Assembly: GCA_900545605.1 (NCBI GenBank)
Contig: UQZL01000004.1
Location: forward strand, 37,701-101,700
Source: an uncultured Collinsella sp.
GTDB lineage: Bacteria > Actinomycetota > Coriobacteriia > Coriobacteriales > Coriobacteriaceae
Length of the DNA stretch: 64,000 bases
Reading direction: 5' to 3'
The notes beneath the pieces are model-generated. The model made no database searches. It had not been told where the DNA came from and worked only from the letters and a program-made list of their open reading frames with translations. The position numbers were made by a program, and so were the translations under genes. Shown piece after piece: positions 7,994 through 17,249 of this stretch; within the stretch, counting starts at the first letter, position 1; the number at the start of each line of letters is the position of its first letter.

Positions 7994-10438
7994 GTGAACG
8001 CCTTTGACCGCTACGCCCCGTTTATCCAAGACTTCATCTACTCCCACGATTGGGAGAGTCTGCGCTCCATTCAGGTTGCGGCGGCAGATGCCATCTTTAA
8101 CACACAAGACAATGTGCTCCTAACGGCATCCACGGCTTCCGGCAAAACCGAAGCGGCCTTCTTTCCCATCCTGACCGAGTTTTGGGAGAACCCGCCCGCG
8201 AGCGTTGGCGCCCTCTACATCGGCCCCCTCAAGGCACTCATCAATGATCAGTTCGTCCGCCTCAACGACCTGTGCGAAGAGGCCGATATCCCCGTCTGGC
8301 ACTGGCATGGCGATGTTTCGCAGTCGCACAAGGCTAAGCTCATCAAAAAACCGAGCGGTATCTTGCAGATTACGCCTGAGTCGCTCGAGGCGCTCCTGAT
8401 CCATAAGCACATGGCAATCCCTCGTATGTTCTGCGACCTGCGCTATGTGGTTATCGACGAGGTTCATTCGCTCATGCGCGGCGACCGCGGCGGTCAGACG
8501 CTCTGCCTTATCGAGCGCCTCTCGCGCATGGCGGGCGTGCAGCCCCGCCGCATCGGCCTTTCTGCCACCATCGGCGACCCCGAGCGCACGGGCGCCTTTC
8601 TCTCACAGGGAACAGGACGCGATTGCATCATCCCCCGCTTTGAGGAACCGCGCCGCGTGTGGCGCATCTCCATGGAGCACTTCTACAACTCGGGTCCCCA
8701 GGCACAGCAGTGGGGATTCGAGAGCACGGGTCCACAAGAAGCCGAGATGCTTGCTTGCGAGCGTATTGAGCCGGCGGCGCCCGCGGCGCTGCCGGCTGGC
8801 GCCCAAGACGTGCGCCACAGCGGACAGCTTACACAGGAGGAACGCCGTCAACGTCGTGAGCGGGCACGGGGCAAGGCCGCCCCTAAGGACCGTCGCGCCT
8901 CCTCGGCCCCCGAGGGCGAAGTCGACATCCCGCGAGCGACCGAACAGGCACTGCTCAACCCCACCGACACCGCGCCCGACAACGCCGATCCCGGTATGGG
9001 CTATATCTTTGAACACACCCGCGGCCGCAAGTGCCTGGTCTTTGCCAACTCACGCGAGGAGGCAGAAGCCGTATGCTCCATGCTGCGTAGCTACTGTGAG
9101 AACCGCCACGAGCCAGACCGCTTCCTGATCCATCATGGCAATCTCTCGGCATCGCTACGCGAGACCGCCGAGGAGCTCATGCGCGACGAGGAGCAGGCAC
9201 AGACAACCGTCACCACCTCCACGCTTGAGCTCGGCATTGACATCGGTCGCCTGGAGCGCGCGTTTCAGATCGACGCACCGTTTACCGTCAGCTCCTTTTT
9301 GCAGCGCATGGGGCGCACGGGCCGCCGCGATCTTCCGCCCGAGATGTGGTTTGTCATGCGCGAGGAAGAACCCGAGCCGCGTACGATGATGCCCGAGACG
9401 ATTCCCTGGAAGCTCTTGCAAGGCATCGCGCTCGTACAACTCTATCGCGAGGAAAAGTGGGTCGAGCCGCCTGAGCTCGATCGACTCCCCTACAGCTTGC
9501 TCTATCACCAGACCATGTCGACGCTTGCCAGCACCGGCGAGCTCACGCCGGCCGAACTTGCCCAGCGCGTGCTCACGCTCAGCTATTTCCACCGCGTCTC
9601 GGCAGACGACTACCGCGTGCTGCTGCGCCACCTCATCAAGATCGACCATATCCAGGTCACCGAGGGAGGCGGGCTCATCGTGGGCCTCGCGGGCGAGCGT
9701 ATCATCAACAACTTTAAGTTCTACGCCGTGTTCCAGGAGAACGAGGAGTTTACCGTTCGCAGCGAATCGGCCGAGCTGGGCACGATCGTCAATCCGCCAC
9801 CGCCTGGCGAGCGCATTGCCATCGCAGGCCATTGCTGGATCGTCGAGGAAGTTGACTGGAAGCGTCACACCGTCTTTGCCACGCAGGTCAAAGGTCGTGT
9901 GCCGGCATACTTTGGCGACTGCCCCGGAGACATTAACACGCATGTGCTCGAGCGCATGCGCCAGGCACTCAACGAACATGCGGTATATCCGTATCTTATG
10001 GGCAACGCACGGGCACGCCTTGCACAGGCTCGTCATACCGCCGAGATTTCGGGCGCGGGGACTAAACCGCTCATCAACCTGGGCGGTGACACCTGGGTGC
10101 TCTTCCCGTGGCTGGGCAGCTACGCCTTTTTGGCGCTCGAGCGCATGCTCAAGATTAAATGTGCCGCGGAGCTGGGCCTTCGCGGACTCGACCCGTCACG
10201 CCCGTACTTTATGCAGTTTAAGATGAAGGCCGACGAGGAGACGTTCTTTGAAGTGCTCGCCGCCGAAGCCGAGAAAGACTTCGACCCCATCGACCTCGTC
10301 TATCCCGGCGAGGTGCCTTACTTTGATCGTTACGATGAGTTCGTTCCCGAAGAGCTCGTGCGCAAGGGCTTTGCCGAAGGCGTGCTCGACATCGAAGGCA
10401 TGAAGCAGCGCGTTCTCGGCTGGCGCGACCACGCCTAA
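7994..10438 (+). CDS. Lhr/BrxHI-like DEAD/DEAH superfamily 2 helicase
   Basis: 814 residues from a GTG at 7994, chosen because GGAGGT lies just upstream; a start at 7928 would add 22 residues without one. Motifs in order: ASTASGKT (45-52), DEVH (155-158), LSAT (about 188-191), then helicase C with LVFANSREEAE, TTSTLELGIDIG and QRMGRTGRR. A charged, Arg/Ala-rich insert lies between the two RecA domains (about 245-325). The architecture fits Lhr-type helicases and BrxHI of type 2 BREX. With the TerB and BrxD-like genes it forms a three-component set likely to remodel or degrade DNA. Confidence 0.88.
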   Translation: MNAFDRYAPFIQDFIYSHDWESLRSIQVAAADAIFNTQDNVLLTASTASGKTEAAFFPILTEFWENPPASVGALYIGPLKALINDQFVRLNDLCEEADIPVWHWHGDVSQSHKAKLIKKPSGILQITPESLEALLIHKHMAIPRMFCDLRYVVIDEVHSLMRGDRGGQTLCLIERLSRMAGVQPRRIGLSATIGDPERTGAFLSQGTGRDCIIPRFEEPRRVWRISMEHFYNSGPQAQQWGFESTGPQEAEMLACERIEPAAPAALPAGAQDVRHSGQLTQEERRQRRERARGKAAPKDRRASSAPEGEVDIPRATEQALLNPTDTAPDNADPGMGYIFEHTRGRKCLVFANSREEAEAVCSMLRSYCENRHEPDRFLIHHGNLSASLRETAEELMRDEEQAQTTVTTSTLELGIDIGRLERAFQIDAPFTVSSFLQRMGRTGRRDLPPEMWFVMREEEPEPRTMMPETIPWKLLQGIALVQLYREEKWVEPPELDRLPYSLLYHQTMSTLASTGELTPAELAQRVLTLSYFHRVSADDYRVLLRHLIKIDHIQVTEGGGLIVGLAGERIINNFKFYAVFQENEEFTVRSESAELGTIVNPPPPGERIAIAGHCWIVEEVDWKRHTVFATQVKGRVPAYFGDCPGDINTHVLERMRQALNEHAVYPYLMGNARARLAQARHTAEISGAGTKPLINLGGDTWVLFPWLGSYAFLALERMLKIKCAAELGLRGLDPSRPYFMQFKMKADEETFFEVLAAEAEKDFDPIDLVYPGEVPYFDRYDEFVPEELVRKGFAEGVLDIEGMKQRVLGWRDHA

Positions 10439-10464
10439 GACCAGTCTTTTTGGGACGAGGAGAC

Positions 10465-11343
10465 TTATTTGTCGTGAAGGACGGTGCCGAGGAAGTCGGT
10501 GTCGAAGGGCACGGCTTCGGCAAAGGCGTAGTTGCCGTCGCTGGCGATGAGCAGGTAGTTTTCCTCGCCGCCGAACTCCGCATCGCCACATGGGACCACC
10601 CAGGCGTGGGCGAATACCTCGAGTGCCGTGGCAGCGCAATCGCGCAGGAACGTCACATCGCTCCCCTCGCTTGCGCTCACGATATTGGCCACGTAGATGC
10701 CGCCGGCATTCAGGCTGCCCCGCACTAGACGCAACGCCTCAACGGTCGCCAGCTCGCGTACGGGCTCGGCACCGCCAAAGCAATCGCTCACGACCACGTC
10801 GTAGCGACGATGACCCACACTCGTCACACCCAGATACGAGCGAGCCTCAGCAGTAATCACCCGCAAGCGGTCGCCCACCGTGCGCTCCAGCTCGTCCAGA
10901 TAGAACCAACGGCGCGCCAGGCGCGTAATCTCTCCGTCATACTCGATAACGTCCATGCGCAAGCCCTCGTGCGACATCAGCGCAAACTTGGGATAGGCAA
11001 ACCCGCCGCCACCCAGCATGAGCATACGGTCGATGCCGTGACCATAAGCGTCGTGCATTGCACCCTCGGCCTCAAACACGTCGTCAAACGCACGATAGTA
11101 CGCAAAGACGGGCTCAGCCCAACGCTCGCCAACGTAACTCGCGCTTTGGTAGACGCCGCCTTGCACCAATACGCGGACTTCGTCGCCGCCCTCGTCGTGC
11201 ACGCGCTTCACACGCGCCAACCCATTGCAGGTTCGCGCAACCTGCAGACAGGCAACACGAACAGCGACAGCGGCCGCACCAAGCGCCGCGGCTCCCAGAG
11301 CAACGCCGGCAACGACGCCGGCAGAAACACTCGGCTTGTTCAT
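10465..11343 (-). CDS. Spermidine synthase-like methyltransferase-fold protein
   Basis: 292 residues. A hydrophobic N-terminal segment (8-30) could anchor it in the membrane. The rest matches the class I fold of spermidine synthases: MLMLGGGGFAYPK as the nucleotide-binding loop, MDVIEYDGEITRLARRW, and RYDVVVSDCFGG. No polyamine pathway gene is adjacent, and many such membrane-linked homologues have unknown substrates, so I do not assign speE. Its start abuts the stop of the Elp3 gene and the two are probably co-transcribed. The gene is convergent with the helicase gene, 26 bases away. Confidence 0.75.
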   Translation of the reverse strand: MNKPSVSAGVVAGVALGAAALGAAAVAVRVACLQVARTCNGLARVKRVHDEGGDEVRVLVQGGVYQSASYVGERWAEPVFAYYRAFDDVFEAEGAMHDAYGHGIDRMLMLGGGGFAYPKFALMSHEGLRMDVIEYDGEITRLARRWFYLDELERTVGDRLRVITAEARSYLGVTSVGHRRYDVVVSDCFGGAEPVRELATVEALRLVRGSLNAGGIYVANIVSASEGSDVTFLRDCAATALEVFAHAWVVPCGDAEFGGEENYLLIASDGNYAFAEAVPFDTDFLGTVLHDK

Positions 11344-13251
11344 CTAGAGCTCCTTTTGCAGATAAAGGCCATGGTCATAAAATCCAAGATGGCGATAGTA
11401 CTCGCGCGTACCAATCGCGCTGATCACGTTGATGCGCGCATAGCCGGCATCCCGGGCAATCTCGCACGCACGCTCTACGAGCAAACGCCCCAACCCGTGA
11501 TGCTGCGCCGCCTGGCCCTGGTCACCCACGCGTGCCGCCATGCCATACACGTGCACCTCGCGAATCATCGCCTCGTCCGGCGTCGTCGGCAACTCGTCCG
11601 CATGCGCGGCAACAAACGAATGGTCGGGCAGCGACAACCGCAAAAAGCCCGCGATCTTGCCCTGCGGCGTCACCCACTGCAAAAAGCGCTCGTAAGTCAC
11701 TGGCGTCTCGTACGCCACTTCCTCATCAAGAGATAGCTCATCCAAGTCGGCACCCGCCGTACTGATCTCGCGATAGCGAATCTCGCGCACCGTCGCACCA
11801 TCACCCCGAGCAGCCAGACGGTTCTCAACGAGCTGACGCAGGTTGGGTTTCTTGTTGCCCACCATAATGTCGTCGGAACTAAAGTCGCGGATCATGCGAC
11901 TGATACGGCAGAACGCCGGCGTCACCACGATGTCGTCGGCCAGCACATCGAGCAGCTCTTCCTCGGTATAGGGACGCCACTCGCCGCGCTCATAGCAGCC
12001 CACCAGACGCGAGCCCTCGATGAGCGCACACGGGTAGACCTTGACCTCGTCGGGCATAAAGGCCCCTTCGGTCATAAAGCATTCGTAGTCGCGCTTATCC
12101 CCCTCCGGCGTGGCGCCCAGCAGGTTAAGCATAAAATGCGCATGGATCTTAAAGCCAAACAGGCGCGCAAGCGAAAACGCCCGTTCAATCTGCGCCACCG
12201 AAATGCGACGCTCGTTGATATCGAGCAGGTGCTGGTCGAGGCTCTGGATACCCATCTGGATCTTGGTGCAGCCCAGGCGGCGGATGAGCGTAAGCGCCTG
12301 CGGCGTTACGGCATCGGGGCGCGTCTCGATAACGAGTCCCACCACGCGATGCTTCGCCGTCTCGTTGATGCGCTGCTGACGCTCGAGCTCCTCCATCGTT
12401 GCCGTCTGCCACTCAGTGACCTTGTCCCACGGCGTACCGGGACCGTACAGACGACGCACCGCACGGTTATAGCCGCCCACGGCAGCATCCACACGCCCCT
12501 GCTCGTCGGCAACGCCGGCAGCAAGCTCGACCTCGTCTGTCGCAATGCCGGCGGCCCGATAGCGCTCACGGCGCTCTGCTACCACAGGCGGCAGGGCATC
12601 GGCGGGAGCGTCATCGAGCAGACGCCCCGCCTCGGCACGACTGATGCCCGGACGCGCCAACATGGGGTTAGCCGCCACACCAGCCACGGCATCGTCATTG
12701 AGCGCGCGGAAGAGCTCCGACATAAACCACGTCTGATACCCTTGCGGATAGTCGCTCCAGGTACCGCCGAGCACAATGAGCTCAATCTTATCGGTCGCAT
12801 GCCCCATCTGCGAAAGCGCGGTCAGACGAGCGCTCACCTGCAGATACGGGTCGAAGCAGTTTTGCTCCGCACGGGCGCACGCCGGCTCGGCATGCAGATA
12901 GCTTTTAGGCATGCGCAGATCGTTGGGGCAAAACAGGCAATCGCCCGAGCACGGCCAGGGCTTGGTGATGACAGTAATGGTCGCCACGCCCGAGGCCGTG
13001 CGACGAGGCTTCATACGCAGCACCTGCAGCAGTCGACGTTCCAGCTCGGCATCGACATTCCACCCTGCCCAACGAGCCGGCTCCTCACGTTTTACCCGCT
13101 GGTAGAACGGCAGCAGACGGCGCTTGGCCAAATCGCGTTTGTCGGCACCCTCACGGCGCGCCTCGGCATGTATCAGTTTGACGAGCGCTTTGTCGTCCAC
13201 GGTCTCGCCGCGACGCAGAGCCTCGAGTATGTTCAAGATAATCTGTTCCAT
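11344..13251 (-). CDS. Elp3-type radical SAM / GNAT tRNA modification enzyme
   Basis: 635 residues. The radical-SAM cluster motif is C101-C105-C108 (PWPCSGDCLFCPND). LIVLGGTWSDYP and KIQMGIQSLDQ lie in the core, and a C-terminal GNAT acetyltransferase domain (about 490-635) ends in REYYRHLGFYDHGLYLQ. This architecture is that of Elp3, which adds a carboxymethyl precursor to C5 of wobble uridine-34 in tRNA. Bacterial and archaeal Elp3 act alone without Elp1/2. Length and motifs are normal. It is upstream of, and abutting, the spermidine-synthase-like gene. Confidence 0.9.
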   Translation of the reverse strand: MEQIILNILEALRRGETVDDKALVKLIHAEARREGADKRDLAKRRLLPFYQRVKREEPARWAGWNVDAELERRLLQVLRMKPRRTASGVATITVITKPWPCSGDCLFCPNDLRMPKSYLHAEPACARAEQNCFDPYLQVSARLTALSQMGHATDKIELIVLGGTWSDYPQGYQTWFMSELFRALNDDAVAGVAANPMLARPGISRAEAGRLLDDAPADALPPVVAERRERYRAAGIATDEVELAAGVADEQGRVDAAVGGYNRAVRRLYGPGTPWDKVTEWQTATMEELERQQRINETAKHRVVGLVIETRPDAVTPQALTLIRRLGCTKIQMGIQSLDQHLLDINERRISVAQIERAFSLARLFGFKIHAHFMLNLLGATPEGDKRDYECFMTEGAFMPDEVKVYPCALIEGSRLVGCYERGEWRPYTEEELLDVLADDIVVTPAFCRISRMIRDFSSDDIMVGNKKPNLRQLVENRLAARGDGATVREIRYREISTAGADLDELSLDEEVAYETPVTYERFLQWVTPQGKIAGFLRLSLPDHSFVAAHADELPTTPDEAMIREVHVYGMAARVGDQGQAAQHHGLGRLLVERACEIARDAGYARINVISAIGTREYYRHLGFYDHGLYLQKEL

Positions 13252-13271
13252 GACCCCATTGTAAAGGCAAA

Positions 13272-13301
13272 GGCGCCGGAGCCCGTCACGGCTCCGGCGC
13301 C
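13272..13301 (-). terminator. Terminator of the DUF4097 operon
   Basis: GGCGCCGGAGCC (13272-13283) and GGCTCCGGCGCC (13290-13301) form a perfect 12-bp stem with a 6-base loop. On the minus strand it is followed by TTTGCCTTT. It lies between the end of the DUF4097 gene and the start of the Elp3 gene. Confidence 0.75.
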
Positions 13302-13349
13302 TCCATCAAACAGCGCAGCTATGGTGTATAAGTCTTCGATAACCGCCCG

Positions 13350-14249
13350 TCACTCTGAATCAAATGACATGTCGCCCGAACCGACCTCAAAACGATACGT
13401 GGCAGACTTGTCACCGTTATCGAATTCAAAATTCAAAATGGTCTCGCCGTCGTAGCCAAGCGGAAGGAAATCGCTCTCGAAGTCGCCACTGCCCAAGGTG
13501 AGGCTCGCCTTAAAGCCCGTCGAGTTCGGAACCGTCATCTCCACATCGCCCGAGCCCACGCTCACGTCCATCGACTTCGCGGGGGCCTGGTAGAGCTCGA
13601 ACGTCACATCGCCCGACCCGACCTCAGCGCTGAGCGCATCAGTCACGCTGCCCGTAAACTCTACATCTCCCGCACCCAGGAAAAGGTCGAAACCATCACA
13701 GATGACACCGGCAATCTGCAGATCACCCGAGCCCACGTGCGCGTTGACTCCCTTCAGATGTTCGGCAACACGGCGCGGCAGCTCAACCGTAACCGAGCGG
13801 TCAATCGCCTTACCGTCATCACTTCCAAACTGAGAAACTTTGAGCGTCGAGTCCTCGACGGATGCGATGTTTTGCGTCGCGGCCTTGGAGGCATCCATAC
13901 CATTGGCAACGCGTCCCCGCTCGATAACGCGAACCTTGTTGCCATCAACAACCTTGACGTCCACCGTAGCCGCATCGATATCGAAATCGAGGTAGCGAAA
14001 CTCATCAGCATCAAAGGTCGCACTCGAAAGTTGCTGAGGCCGAGCGGAATAGTTACCGCTATCCAAGAGATCATCGTCGTCAAACATATCGTCAAAATCA
14101 GACAAATCGCCGGATAGAATAGCGGTCGTTCGCACCATATTGGAATGAGCCAATAGCCGCGAGGCACCAAATACAAGCCCGATAATAAGCACAAACGCTC
14201 CGATGCCAACGCCCAAGCGTACCTTGGATTCATGCGAAAGCTTCATCAT
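13350..14249 (-). CDS. DUF4097 beta-strand repeat membrane protein
   Basis: 299 residues. One membrane span at about 10-30 is followed by an acidic linker (about 46-65) and an outer domain made of repeated strands. Six copies of a (V/L)G(S/A)GD turn recur about every 18-25 residues from the middle to the C-terminus (HVGSGDLQ, LGAGDVEF, EVGSGDVTF, SVGSGDVEM, TLGSGDFES, EVGSGDMSF). This is the DUF4097 right-handed beta-helix-like pattern. It overlaps the upstream regulator gene by ATGA. The family often sits beside PspC or membrane-bound Xre regulators, suggesting an envelope-stress role. Confidence 0.85.
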   Translation of the reverse strand: MMKLSHESKVRLGVGIGAFVLIIGLVFGASRLLAHSNMVRTTAILSGDLSDFDDMFDDDDLLDSGNYSARPQQLSSATFDADEFRYLDFDIDAATVDVKVVDGNKVRVIERGRVANGMDASKAATQNIASVEDSTLKVSQFGSDDGKAIDRSVTVELPRRVAEHLKGVNAHVGSGDLQIAGVICDGFDLFLGAGDVEFTGSVTDALSAEVGSGDVTFELYQAPAKSMDVSVGSGDVEMTVPNSTGFKASLTLGSGDFESDFLPLGYDGETILNFEFDNGDKSATYRFEVGSGDMSFDSE

Positions 14250-14962
14250 TCATCACCCTCTTTGGCGATCGGGTCAGCGGTAGTCGCGGTAGCCACGCCA
14301 GCATCAACCGAAGCGGAAACATTCTGAGCCCTAGCTGTCACCGGTGCCGAACCGACCTGAATATCCCCGCGCGCCCAATCGCCATCGAGCGCACGCGCCA
14401 CCCAGTGATAGATGGGAATCGTGAAGAAGATCAGCGCGGCAAAGGGACCGGCACCAAACAGGAACATCAGCAAAAAGAACAGTAGCCAACACACGGCCCA
14501 ATACGGGAACGACTGGAACGGGCCCTTCACCGGAGTCGAGCCAACTGCGGTGCCACTCGTCGCCTGCGCCGTAGCGGCATTGGCGGCCTGCGCACTCCAA
14601 CTTGCCGCTTGCGCCGCCTTGGCCGCAGCATCACTCGCCTGCGTTGCCGCCTCGGTAGCGCGCGCCGCCGCCTCATGGGTGCGAGCACGCTCTGCCGCCT
14701 CGGCCTCGCGCTGACGGGCGCGGTCCTCGTTCTCAAACTCGATATCGTCCTCGATCTCATCGCTCGGATTGAGCAGCTCGTCCAGGCTCACGCCATAAAG
14801 TTTGGCGAGCGAGATCAGGTTCTCGGTATCGGGCGAGCTCTCCGCGCGCTCCCATTTACTGACCGCCTGGCGCGACAGCCCCAGCTTTCGCGCCAGCCCT
14901 TCTTGGCTAAAACCCTTGCTGCGACGAAGGTCGGCGAGCCGCTGCGCAGTTTCTACATTCAT
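14246..14962 (-). CDS. Xre-family regulator with Ala-rich linker and membrane spans
   Basis: 238 residues from an ATG at 14962 with AGGAGG close upstream; longer in-frame readings lack a ribosome site. Residues 5-59 are a cro/cI-type helix-turn-helix (FSQEGLARKLGLSRQAVSKW). After an acidic stretch (67-83) comes a long Ala-rich helix (85-137) and two hydrophobic spans (about 154-190). The regulator is thus probably membrane-tethered, with a rigid helical stalk. It is coupled by ATGA to the DUF4097 gene, and a sensor-regulator pair is likely. Autoregulation is plausible but not shown. Confidence 0.85.
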   Translation of the reverse strand: MNVETAQRLADLRRSKGFSQEGLARKLGLSRQAVSKWERAESSPDTENLISLAKLYGVSLDELLNPSDEIEDDIEFENEDRARQREAEAAERARTHEAAARATEAATQASDAAAKAAQAASWSAQAANAATAQATSGTAVGSTPVKGPFQSFPYWAVCWLLFFLLMFLFGAGPFAALIFFTIPIYHWVARALDGDWARGDIQVGSAPVTARAQNVSASVDAGVATATTADPIAKEGDE

Positions 14963-15229
14963 GGTTCCTCCTATGTGATGCCAGCCGTGCCGCCGGACCA
15001 TATTTGTTCTTAAGGCGCCTTGCACAGTTAAAAATCTATCCGCCACTGCCAAAAGCATGCCACCTATTCTAGTGAGATTTTTGACAACCGGCGGTTGCGG
15101 GTGCATATGAGCTGCGGAAATGTGTCCAAACAAAGCAATGGCGCCTAGCTCAGTTGTCCCCGTTGCGGCGTTAACGGTAGTATGGTCATACTGTTTATTC
15201 CGCACCGCCAACGGAGGGAGTTCCGCGCC

Positions 15230-16102
15230 GTGAACCGCGATTTCGCCTCATCGCTCATCCAGCTCAACAACACGTTCTATCGCGAGCACTCCGCCTCCTT
15301 CTCCGATACGCGCCAGGCCCCGTGGCCCGGCTGGGTGCGCACCATGGATATCGCGCTCGGGCAGCTCGACGTCGCCACGATCGAGCATCCCGTCCGTGTC
15401 TTCGATCTTGCCTGCGGCAATATGCGATTCGAGAACTTTGCCGCCGGCGGCGCACTTGCCGCCAAGGGCGTCGACGGCGCAAATCCCTCGGCAAATGTCA
15501 GCTGTCCGTTTGAGTTCTATGGCGTCGACTCGTGCCAAGACCTGGCTATCGATGCACACGGCCACGCCCTGCGCATTCCCAACCTGCACTTCCAGGAGCT
15601 CGATGTGCTCGACGCCCTTATGAAGCTCAACCCCGCCGAGACGCCCGACGTGCTTTTCGACGCCCCGCTCGCCGACATCTCGGTCTGCTTTGGCTTTATG
15701 CACCACGTACCGTCGTGCGAGTACCGCGTACGCGTGCTCGACGCCCTGGTGCGGCAGACGCGCCCAGGCGGCATCATCGCCATCAGCTTTTGGGAGTTTA
15801 TGAACGACGAGCGCATGGCGCGCAAGGCCGTTCGAGCCGAAGCCCGCGCCGAGCTCACCCCGCCGTTTGAGGGTTACGATTCCGCGCAGTTTGAAGCCGG
15901 CGACCACCTCATTGGCTGGCAAAACGACCGCCACGCCTACCGCTATTGCCATCACTTTGACGATCAGCAGATCACCGACCTGGTGCGCGGCGTGCGTACG
16001 TTCTACAAGAGCGGCGAGGTCCCCGTGCGCGAGCTTGAGCGCTTCCATGCCGACGGTCGCAGCGGCGAGCTCAATCGCTATGTGATTCTCAAGCGCCTGT
16101 AG
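15230..16102 (+). CDS. Class I SAM-dependent methyltransferase
   Basis: 290 residues from a GTG at 15230 behind GGAGGG. The SAM-binding loop is DLACGN at 59-64, with FYGVDSCQDLAIDA as motif II and an acidic D-V-like step before SVCFGFMHHVPS (motif IV region). This is a generic methyltransferase-domain protein and the substrate is not readable. It is divergent from the Xre-TM regulator. The 267-base gap between them holds AGTATG and CATACT (15179-15192) as a short palindrome near the likely promoter. Confidence 0.8.
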   Translation: MNRDFASSLIQLNNTFYREHSASFSDTRQAPWPGWVRTMDIALGQLDVATIEHPVRVFDLACGNMRFENFAAGGALAAKGVDGANPSANVSCPFEFYGVDSCQDLAIDAHGHALRIPNLHFQELDVLDALMKLNPAETPDVLFDAPLADISVCFGFMHHVPSCEYRVRVLDALVRQTRPGGIIAISFWEFMNDERMARKAVRAEARAELTPPFEGYDSAQFEAGDHLIGWQNDRHAYRYCHHFDDQQITDLVRGVRTFYKSGEVPVRELERFHADGRSGELNRYVILKRL

Positions 16103-16221
16103 GCACCGACGACTCGCCGTCGAGCCGCACAGCGTCTTTCGGGCAAACTATGCCTACCCTTTTTTCAACCCATTGACGGAACGCGCAGCTATGCGTTCCA
16201 TACTTATGACCAAGGAGCCTC

Positions 16222-17061
16222 ATGGGAGCCGTCCACGTTCGCACGCCTAAGAACTTTGTGCTCGAGGAGCGCCTGGAGCGCTACGCCGATGCGATTGAGA
16301 CGAACCCCGAGGCCTATGTCGGAGATTGGCGCAAGGCCTGTGCGCCCGCAGGCAGCAAGCCCTTCGAACACCTTCATCTGGATCTGGGCTGTGGCAAGGG
16401 AACCTATCTGGTCGAGCGCGCCCACCGCGAGCCCGACACCCTCTTTATCGGCATGGACCAGGAGCCCATCTGCATCGCCTATGCCGCGCAGAAAATCTGC
16501 GAACAGGGGCTATCCAACGCACTCGTCCTGCCCCGAGGCGCCGCATCGCTGCCACAGCTGTTTGCCGCAGGCGAGCTCGATGCCATCACCATTAACTTTC
16601 CCACGCCGCAGCCCAAGGCCAAGTACGCTAAAAAACGACTCGTCCATGTCGACCATCTGATGCTCTACCGCCCGCTCTTTTCAGCCGGCGCTACCGTCAC
16701 ACTGCGCACCGATAGCAAGCCGTTGCGCGATTACGCCCTGGGACAGTTTGCCGCGGCCGGCTACGATACGCTTTGGGTAAGCGACGACGTCCGCCGCGAC
16801 CATCCCGAGCATCCCGAGACCGAGTACGAGCGCCGCACGCGCGAGATGGGTGCCGCCGTCTATGGCATTTGCGCCACACCTGGAGCGCAGCCCAGCGATG
16901 AACAGCTCGCGGCGGGCCGCGCGCAGGAGCAAAGCCTAGCCTGCTACCTGCCCGATAACCTCGATGAGCTCGCCTATGTGCCTCTGGGCATGGAAGAGGC
17001 CGTCGAGAACTTTAGAAACCGTGCCCGCAAGGGCAAGAAGCGTCTACCGCAAGAGTCCTAG
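16222..17061 (+). CDS. trmB: TrmB-like tRNA (guanine46-N7)-methyltransferase
   Basis: 279 residues. HLDLGCGKGTYLVE (about 52-65) is the SAM loop and FIGMDQE the next acidic strand. ITINFPTPQPK (122-132) occupies the TrmB signature that normally reads FPDPWPK; the usual Asp and Trp are Thr and Gln here. The C-terminal half keeps TEYERR, typical of the family, plus a basic tail. The fold and order fit TrmB, but the altered signature makes activity uncertain. A short hairpin GGAACGC/GCGTTCC lies about 20 bases before the start. Confidence 0.75.
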   Translation: MGAVHVRTPKNFVLEERLERYADAIETNPEAYVGDWRKACAPAGSKPFEHLHLDLGCGKGTYLVERAHREPDTLFIGMDQEPICIAYAAQKICEQGLSNALVLPRGAASLPQLFAAGELDAITINFPTPQPKAKYAKKRLVHVDHLMLYRPLFSAGATVTLRTDSKPLRDYALGQFAAAGYDTLWVSDDVRRDHPEHPETEYERRTREMGAAVYGICATPGAQPSDEQLAAGRAQEQSLACYLPDNLDELAYVPLGMEEAVENFRNRARKGKKRLPQES

Positions 17062-17126
17062 GGGCTTCTGATGGTCGCGGCGTTGGCAAACAAGCGCAAA
17101 TAGGCGCCAGCGAACGGCCCTCAAAC

Positions 17127-17249
17127 CTAAGTGAGTAGACTATTTTGCAATAGCCAAGCACAGCCCGCATAGCGAAACATAAAACCGCAGGTAGAACCCT
17201 TGCGCAAAAGCCATGTGCTCGCAATATCGCAAAAAGTCTACTCACTTAG
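17127..17249. repeat. Long inverted repeat element
   Basis: In the 309-base gap between trmB and the DUF3516 helicase gene, CTAAGTGAGTAGACT (17127-17141) recurs inverted as AGTCTACTCACTTAG (17235-17249). Pairing extends inward through TTTTGC/GCAAAA with one unpaired base and continues imperfectly (AGCACA shared). The roughly 123-base unit looks like a mini-element or a structured intergenic repeat. It has no coding capacity. The rest of the gap shows nothing I can name. Confidence 0.6.

Noticed and set aside
12136..13455. Long open frame (439 codons) antisense to the Elp3 gene
   Set aside because: It mirrors the real gene, is rich in His/Arg/Ala typical of antisense frames in GC-rich DNA, and has no ribosome site.
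15140..15156. A stretch reading like the 5' end and D-arm of a tRNA (GGCGCCTAGCTCAGTTG)
   Set aside because: No anticodon stem, T-arm or CCA-side acceptor follows; at most a remnant or chance match.
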